DNA of 28,967 bases from Rhodobacteraceae bacterium UBA1957 (lineage in GTDB: Bacteria > Pseudomonadota > Alphaproteobacteria > Rhodobacterales > Rhodobacteraceae), in assembly GCA_002336405.1 (NCBI GenBank), contig DDEJ01000160.1:1-28967 (forward strand), written 5' to 3'. Position 1 is the first letter of the stretch; each line of letters opens with the position of its first letter. This document shows positions 24,530-28,967 of this stretch, piece after piece. Position numbers and translations under genes: made by a program. The notes below the pieces were generated by a model, which saw nothing but the letters and a program-made list of their open reading frames with translations, was not told where the DNA came from and did not search any database.

Positions 24530-25938
24530 AACATATCGCGCAAGCGTAGCTCGGCGATGCGTTCGACTTGATGGCAGGCCTCGGCGTATTCGGTGTCTTG
24601 ATCCTGTCCAAGGCGACGTTCAAACGCAGCTAGAATAGCGTCTTTGCTGTGGTCACGCACGGCAATGATAAATGGGAACCCGTATTTTGCAGTATAGGCG
24701 GAGTTCAAGCGTTCGAACGCCGCCCGCTCGTCATCGGTCAGCGCGTCAAGTCCGGCGCTGGCTTGTTCGGCCTGTGACGCTTTGGTCAACCGCTTGGCCG
24801 CTGCCAGCTTTCCTGACAGGTCGGGGTGCGCGCGCAGCACAGTCAGCCGCTTGGACAGATTGGCGGCACGAAACGCCCGGCACAATGCATTGTGCAGCCC
24901 AACAACACTGTCATGGGCTGGCCCCAGCTCTAGCCCATGGGCAGCCTCTGCGATCCAAGGCGAGTGCTCAAACACCCCACCAAACGCCTTTACGAAGGTA
25001 TCGAGCTCCATCTCTGAGGGTTCTTCGCCATGCTGTGGCGGGTGATTGGATTGCCAATGTCGTGCAATATCAAGACGGCGGGCGAACCAGACGGCCTCAT
25101 GGCTGCGGGCATATTCCAGAAACCGGCGTATCGCCATCACCCGACCAGGCCGGCCGGCCAGACGGCAATGCAAGCCAATCGACATCATCTTTGGCCGTCC
25201 TGCCACGCCCTCGGCATAGAGCGCATCGAAACTGTCTTTGAGATAAGTGAAAAACTGGTCACCGGCATTAAAGCCCTGGGGGGTGGCAAAACGCATATCA
25301 TTGGCATCCAGCGTGTAGGGCACCACCAGTTGATTGTGATATTTCATTCGGTGCCAATAGGGCAGGTCATCGCTATAGCTGTCTGCGACGTAATCAAAGC
25401 CGCCCTCTTCGGCGACCAGCTCTACGGTATTTTCCGAACAGCGCCCCGTATACCAGCCGCGGGGCCGGGTGCCGGTGACCTCGGTATGCAGGCGGATAGC
25501 GGCTTTCATATCGGCCCGTTCTGCGGCTTTGCTGTAATCTTTATACTCGATCCATTTCAACCCGTGGCTGGCAATTTCCCAACCGGCATCCTGCATCGCG
25601 CGCGTCTGTTCAGGGCTGCGGGCCAATGCGGTTGCCACACCAAACACGGTAACGGGAATTTCAAGTTCGGTGAACAGGCGGTGCAGGCGCCAAAATCCGG
25701 CGCGGGCCCCGTATTCATACACCGATTCCATATTCCAGTGGCGTTGGTCGGGCCAGGCTGATGCGCCGACGATTTCCGACAGAAACGCCTCGGAGGCGGC
25801 ATCGCCGTGCAGGGTGCAATTTTCGCCGCCCTCTTCATAGTTGACAACGACTTGCACCGCGATGCGACTGTTGTTTGGCCAATTGGCATTCGGGGCCGTC
25901 GCGCCATAGCCACGCAGATTTCTAGGGTAGCGGATCAA
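24520..25938 (-). CDS. puuE: PuuE-UraD fusion: allantoinase and OHCU decarboxylase in one chain
   Basis: This 472-residue chain joins two purine enzymes. Residues about 20-300 are a PuuE allantoinase of the polysaccharide-deacetylase (NodB-like) type, with IAVQVVVNYEEGGEN, the EIASHGLKWIEY and GWYTGRCSENTVEL stretches and SIGLHCRLAGRPGR. Residues about 311-468 are a 2-oxo-4-hydroxy-4-carboxy-5-ureidoimidazoline decarboxylase, with LRAHPDLSGKLA (probable catalytic H371), ASQAEQASAGLDAL and YGFPFIIAVRDHSK. It should turn OHCU into (S)-allantoin and then allantoate. The start is TTG at 25938, with GGAGA about 7 nt upstream. Such fusions are known in related bacteria. Confidence 0.94.
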   Translation of the reverse strand: MIRYPRNLRGYGATAPNANWPNNSRIAVQVVVNYEEGGENCTLHGDAASEAFLSEIVGASAWPDQRHWNMESVYEYGARAGFWRLHRLFTELEIPVTVFGVATALARSPEQTRAMQDAGWEIASHGLKWIEYKDYSKAAERADMKAAIRLHTEVTGTRPRGWYTGRCSENTVELVAEEGGFDYVADSYSDDLPYWHRMKYHNQLVVPYTLDANDMRFATPQGFNAGDQFFTYLKDSFDALYAEGVAGRPKMMSIGLHCRLAGRPGRVMAIRRFLEYARSHEAVWFARRLDIARHWQSNHPPQHGEEPSEMELDTFVKAFGGVFEHSPWIAEAAHGLELGPAHDSVVGLHNALCRAFRAANLSKRLTVLRAHPDLSGKLAAAKRLTKASQAEQASAGLDALTDDERAAFERLNSAYTAKYGFPFIIAVRDHSKDAILAAFERRLGQDQDTEYAEACHQVERIAELRLRDMLCH

Positions 25939-26010
25939 ACCGTATCTCCATAGGTTGTGACAGGGCGTTAAATCATTGAACCCCTGCGGATTATCTTTCT
26001 TTTATTGAAA

Positions 26011-26052
26011 CAGCATCTAAACTTACGCATTGCAAGTGCTAAAGCGATGCTG
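26011..26052. promoter_or_regulatory. Nested dyad in the puuE-uraD / uraH divergent promoter region
   Basis: The outer arms CAGCATC (26011-26017) and GATGCTG (26046-26052) are perfect complements. Within them TTACGCATTGCAAGTGCTAA (26023-26042) is symmetric at its centre TTGCAA and its TTA/TAA ends. The two centres differ by only 1 bp. The position between the divergent purine genes suggests an operator for a purine-responsive regulator. I could not assign firm promoter boxes around it. Confidence 0.4.
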
Positions 26053-26098
26053 GACTATTGCTCTGTGTCGTTTCTATAGCTTGTTTAAAAGGATTTTT

Positions 26099-26467
26099 AT
26101 GTCTGGGTACCTGACAACACATATTCTGGACACCGCGCGGGGCTGCCCGGCGGTTGGTCTGGAAATTGAACTTTACAGTATTGAAGGCAAGCTGCGCAGA
26201 CAGCTGTGTTCGGCAATGACCAATGCTGATGGTCGCACTGATGAGCCTATGCTTGCTGAAGATGAATTTGCTTTTGGTGTCTATGAATTGGTGTTTCATG
26301 CTGGGCACTATTTTCGGAAATTAGGCTTGGACTGTGATGAGCTGGCGCAGGATGCACCGCTGTTTTTAGATGCCATTCCAATCCGGTTTGGTCTCTCGCT
26401 ACCGCGGCATTATCATGTGCCGCTTTTGCTGTCACCGTTTGGCTATTCCACTTATCGTGGCAGCTGA
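26099..26467 (+). CDS. uraH: 5-hydroxyisourate hydrolase (transthyretin-like)
   Basis: This 122-residue enzyme opens 5-hydroxyisourate to OHCU, after urate oxidation. It has the transthyretin-related signatures LTTHILDTARGCPA at the N-terminus, TNADGRTD in the middle, HYHVPLLLSPFGYSTYRGS at the end, and the diagnostic C-terminal Tyr-Arg-Gly-Ser. Family catalytic residues fit H8, an Arg in the middle motif and the terminal YRGS. No signal peptide is present. The ATG at 26099 has AAGGA at 6-nt spacing; the frame opens upstream at 26030 without homology. It starts a rightward transcript that also contains puuD. Confidence 0.96.
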   Translation: MSGYLTTHILDTARGCPAVGLEIELYSIEGKLRRQLCSAMTNADGRTDEPMLAEDEFAFGVYELVFHAGHYFRKLGLDCDELAQDAPLFLDAIPIRFGLSLPRHYHVPLLLSPFGYSTYRGS

Positions 26468-26516
26468 TACGTCAAGTTGCACTGAGTGAAACGGCAGTGC
26501 GTTTCACAATCAGCTG
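26461..26516 (+). promoter_or_regulatory. Folded element between uraH and puuD with alternative hairpins
   Basis: Outer arms CAGCTGAT (26461-26468) and ATCAGCTG (26509-26516) pair perfectly. Inside, GTGAAACG (26486-26493) and CGTTTCAC (26500-26507) form a second perfect stem. A competing stem GCACTG (26479-26484) with CAGTGC (26495-26500) overlaps the inner one. The uraH stop lies in the first outer arm, and puuD starts 63 nt after the last arm. A terminator is unlikely because no T-run follows. Confidence 0.45.
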
Positions 26517-26579
26517 GTATGGCGTGAACGAACGAGGCAGGCACACTGCGGGGGTGCTAAGTTAAAAGGATGATCTTCC

Positions 26580-27836
26580 ATGCAGGATCTTGCTATTATT
26601 TGGGATTGGTGCGCTTTTGCTGTGCGGTGGCTGCATGTGATTACCGCCATGGCGTGGATCGGCTCATCATTTTATTTTATTGCGCTGGATTTGGGACTGC
26701 GCAAGGCATCTGACATGCCCGACGGGGTGCATGGCGATGCATGGCAGGTGCATGGTGGTGGCTTTTATCATATACGTAAATATCTGGTGGCGCCGGATCA
26801 AATGCCGAAACATTTGACTTGGTTCAAATGGGAGAGTTACAGCACTTGGCTGTCGGGGGCCGTCCTTTTGATGATTGTCTATTGGGCGGGGGCAGAAATT
26901 TATTTGATTGACCGCGCTAAAGCTGATTTGTCGGTCTTTCAGGCGGTGGTGATCTCTGGGGCGTCACTGGGCGTTGGCTGGGTGATTTATGACGCGCTGT
27001 GCAAGTCGCCGCTGGGGGACTATCCGACTGGGCTAATGGTGTTTTTGTTTGGGCTGCTGGTGGCGATGGCCTATGGGTACAATCAAGTGTTCACCGGGCG
27101 CGCCACGCTGTTGCACTTGGGGGCGTTTACCGCAACCATCATGTCGGCCAATGTGTTTTTTATCATCATGCCAAACCAGCGGATTGTGGTCAAAGATCTG
27201 CAGGCGGGGCGAACACCAGACGCAAAATACGGCAAAATTGCCAAGCTGCGCTCTACCCATAACAACTATCTAACGCTGCCGGTTATTTTCCTGATGCTGT
27301 CCAATCACTATCCGCTGGCTTTTGCGAGTGAGTATAACTGGCTGATTGCGTCGCTGGTTTTTTTGATGGGGGTGACCATCCGGCATTACTTTAACACCCT
27401 GCACGCGGGCACGGGTAACCCCACTTGGACATGGTTGGCCACGGCCATCCTGTTTTTGTGTATCATCTGGCTCTCAACCGTGCCACTGCGTCAAAATTAT
27501 GATGCGGCCGTTGAGGTGCCGCAAACCGCCACCGCCCAACATTTTGCCGCAGCTGACGGGTTTGACGCGGTTGCCGACAGTGTCTTGGGCCGCTGCTCAA
27601 TGTGTCACGCTCGTGATCCGGTTTATGACGGTATCCGCTGGGCGCCCAAACATATTTATCTAGAGACTAGGGCCGATATTGCCGGTGCAGCCCGGCAGAT
27701 TTATCTGCAGGCCGGGGTCAGCCATGCGATGCCACCGGCCAACCTGACATGGATGGAGCCAGAGGAACGGGCGGAAATTGTTCGTTGGTATCGTGGGGCG
27801 TCCAAAACCCTGCCGTTTCACTTAGCGATGCATTAA
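26580..27836 (+). CDS. puuD: Membrane urate oxidase PuuD with C-terminal cytochrome c
   Basis: This 418-residue protein is the PuuD type of urate hydroxylase, which oxidises urate to 5-hydroxyisourate at the inner membrane and passes electrons to the respiratory chain. About eight or more hydrophobic helices fill residues 10-320. They include the conserved WLHVITAMAWIGSSFYF, WFKWESYSTWLSG, GAFTATIMSANVFFIIMPNQ and STHNNYLTLPVIFLMLSNHYP. Residues about 325-415 are a c-type cytochrome domain with a haem-binding C339-S-M-C342-H343 and a likely axial Met in HAMPPANLTWM. AAGGA lies about 9 nt before the ATG. Confidence 0.95.
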   Translation: MQDLAIIWDWCAFAVRWLHVITAMAWIGSSFYFIALDLGLRKASDMPDGVHGDAWQVHGGGFYHIRKYLVAPDQMPKHLTWFKWESYSTWLSGAVLLMIVYWAGAEIYLIDRAKADLSVFQAVVISGASLGVGWVIYDALCKSPLGDYPTGLMVFLFGLLVAMAYGYNQVFTGRATLLHLGAFTATIMSANVFFIIMPNQRIVVKDLQAGRTPDAKYGKIAKLRSTHNNYLTLPVIFLMLSNHYPLAFASEYNWLIASLVFLMGVTIRHYFNTLHAGTGNPTWTWLATAILFLCIIWLSTVPLRQNYDAAVEVPQTATAQHFAAADGFDAVADSVLGRCSMCHARDPVYDGIRWAPKHIYLETRADIAGAARQIYLQAGVSHAMPPANLTWMEPEERAEIVRWYRGASKTLPFHLAMH

Positions 27837-27845
27837 TGTGATTGG

Positions 27846-27989
27846 TTACCGGTTGAACAAGTTGCGGATAGACATTTGACGGTCTTGCGGGTTGTTGGAT
27901 TTGCAGGAGAGAAAGGTTTCATAAAGCGTGCTTGGCAATAGCGGCTTTTGGCAGAATTGTTCGAAATGGGGCGGGGTGCCAGAAATTTA
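27846..27989 (-). pseudogene. Possible 3' remnant of an unidentified gene
   Basis: Between puuD and the LysR gene, one minus-strand frame (27846-27986) reads as 46 residues with protein-like composition. It contains PHFEQFCQKPLLPSTLYETF and ends NPQDRQMSIRNLFNR before a TAA, with an in-frame TAA upstream at 27987-27989. It has no start codon of its own at the 5' side and no family I recognise. It could be the end of a decayed gene or chance; I list it as weak. Confidence 0.2.
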
Positions 27990-28047
27990 TTGACGTTTAT
28001 CCCAAACGTGATTGGTGCAGGCCCGTGGAACCAAACCCGTCGCAAGT

Positions 28048-28965
28048 CTATTCTGCTGGTTTAGAAGGGCCTGAAACCGATTTCGCCGCGCGCACCAGTG
28101 CCGCCAAAATCGCATCTTCGTCCCGACTTGGATGCCAGTATGCAAATAATCTAATTGGCTCGTGATCAAACGGAAACGGCAACGTTTTTATTGGCCATCG
28201 CTTCGAAAAATCATGCGCAATTCGCGCGGGAACTGTTGCTAGCATCGGCGTTTTGCATATCAAAGCCGCCACATGTGTATGCGACCACGTGGTGATCCGG
28301 CGGATGCGTGTCAGACCGGCTTTTCGAATGGCATCCTCATCCTCGAAGGTCATTTGATGATCAAAATAACGCACCACCACATGCTGAGATTGTGCAAATT
28401 CAAAGGGTGTCAAAACATTTCCGACGGGACCAGTTTCGCGACAGGCAATGCACACAAACTGATCCTCAAATAGGCAGTCGCGAGGCGGCATGCCGACGTC
28501 AAAAGATTGCCCTGCAAGCACCAGATCAACTTCGCCGTTCGCCAGCAGACGTGGTGATCTTTCAGACAGCGGCAAGACATCCAGCCGCAAGTTTGGGAAT
28601 ACCTCTCGCAGGTGCCGCGTCGCCTCTTCCAGGCAGGTTCGCACTGCATAATCTGAGGCGACAATTGTGACTTCCCGCTCGATATCGGGTTGAACTTCAC
28701 CCGGCCGCAGTGTTGCAAATGCATGGGCTTGAGCCAGCATTTTATTTAGCGGTGTGGTCAGGGACTTGGCAAAGGGCGTCAAGACGTGGACCCGGCCCGA
28801 GCGCACCAGCAGCGGATCGTCGAAATGCCGGCGCAGATGGCCGAGTGTCGTGCTCATCGCCGATTGGCTCAGGTGCACTTGCGCGGCGGCGCGGGTTATA
28901 TTCCGTTCGCTAAGAAGAGCTTTCAAACAAACAAGCTGGTTGAGGTCAAATCCGTTTAGGCGCAT
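28048..28965 (-). CDS. LysR-type transcriptional regulator
   Basis: This 305-residue protein has an N-terminal LysR helix-turn-helix (about 7-65: FDLNQLVCLKALLSERNITRAAAQVHLSQSAMSTTLGHLRRHFDDPLLVR) and a substrate-binding domain (about 95-295). The N-terminus resembles the NodD/NahR branch. Its ATG at 28965 is at the edge of the window, so its own promoter and any divergent target lie outside. It ends next to the purine genes, convergent with puuD, and could regulate purine or xanthine catabolism. That is only a positional inference. Confidence 0.92.
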   Translation of the reverse strand: MRLNGFDLNQLVCLKALLSERNITRAAAQVHLSQSAMSTTLGHLRRHFDDPLLVRSGRVHVLTPFAKSLTTPLNKMLAQAHAFATLRPGEVQPDIEREVTIVASDYAVRTCLEEATRHLREVFPNLRLDVLPLSERSPRLLANGEVDLVLAGQSFDVGMPPRDCLFEDQFVCIACRETGPVGNVLTPFEFAQSQHVVVRYFDHQMTFEDEDAIRKAGLTRIRRITTWSHTHVAALICKTPMLATVPARIAHDFSKRWPIKTLPFPFDHEPIRLFAYWHPSRDEDAILAALVRAAKSVSGPSKPAE

Positions 28966-28967
28966 TT

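Noticed and set aside
25030..25761. 243-residue frame on the plus strand
   Set aside because: It is antisense to the puuE-uraD fusion, whose enzyme motifs are clear; no domain is visible in this frame.

Overview
The window looks like a chromosomal segment of a marine-type alphaproteobacterium, most likely the Roseobacter group (Rhodobacteraceae). The signs are a truB / DUF1643 / rpsO / pnp block, an NDUFS4-type complex I accessory subunit, a PuuD-type membrane urate oxidase, a puuE-uraD fusion, a TRAP transporter operon and an RTX-type calcium-binding protein. Coding density is high. I found no tRNA, rRNA, insertion sequence, integrase or CRISPR array.

Layout from left to right: (1) 1-1104, the tail of an unidentified gene, then allE of purine/allantoin catabolism on +. 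(2) 1197-3436, an aldehyde dehydrogenase (-) and a divergent 1-Cys peroxiredoxin (+). (3) 3529-9268, a housekeeping block on -, transcribed truB, DUF1643, RTX-repeat gene, rpsO, pnp. (4) 9418-9882, a small heat-shock protein (-) with a possible RpoH promoter. (5) 10055-18159, an eight-gene minus-strand operon, transcribed N-formylglutamate amidohydrolase family protein, TRAP DctQ, DctM and DctP, a glutamine-synthetase-like ligase, a VOC protein, aldehyde dehydrogenase, Fe-type alcohol dehydrogenase. A divergent RpiR-type regulator (18287-19150, +) controls it or sits beside it. (6) 19151-22715, a possible small RNA, uvrB (-), the NDUFS4-like subunit (+) and tdk (-). (7) 22957-24031, a frameshifted arsH and a translationally coupled IMPACT/YigZ family gene. 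(8) 24038-27836, the main purine catabolic cluster: allA and puuE-uraD (-), uraH and puuD (+). (9) 28048-28965, a LysR-type regulator (-).

The purine genes form most of a route from urate to glyoxylate. PuuD oxidises urate, UraH opens 5-hydroxyisourate, the UraD half of the fusion decarboxylates OHCU to (S)-allantoin, the PuuE half opens allantoin to allantoate, AllE deaminates (S)-ureidoglycine and AllA releases urea from ureidoglycolate. An allantoate amidohydrolase is not seen in the window. allE lies about 23 kb from the other purine genes.

The best candidate for an undescribed system is the operon at 10055-18159 with its RpiR regulator. A TRAP importer, a gamma-glutamyl-ligase-type GS homologue, an alcohol dehydrogenase, an aldehyde dehydrogenase and an amidohydrolase of the formylglutamate family could import an amino alcohol or amine, protect it as a gamma-glutamyl amide, oxidise it and release the product. 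The substrate is unknown. The TRAP binding protein appears to have Tyr where this family usually has the carboxylate-clamping Arg, which hints at an unusual ligand.
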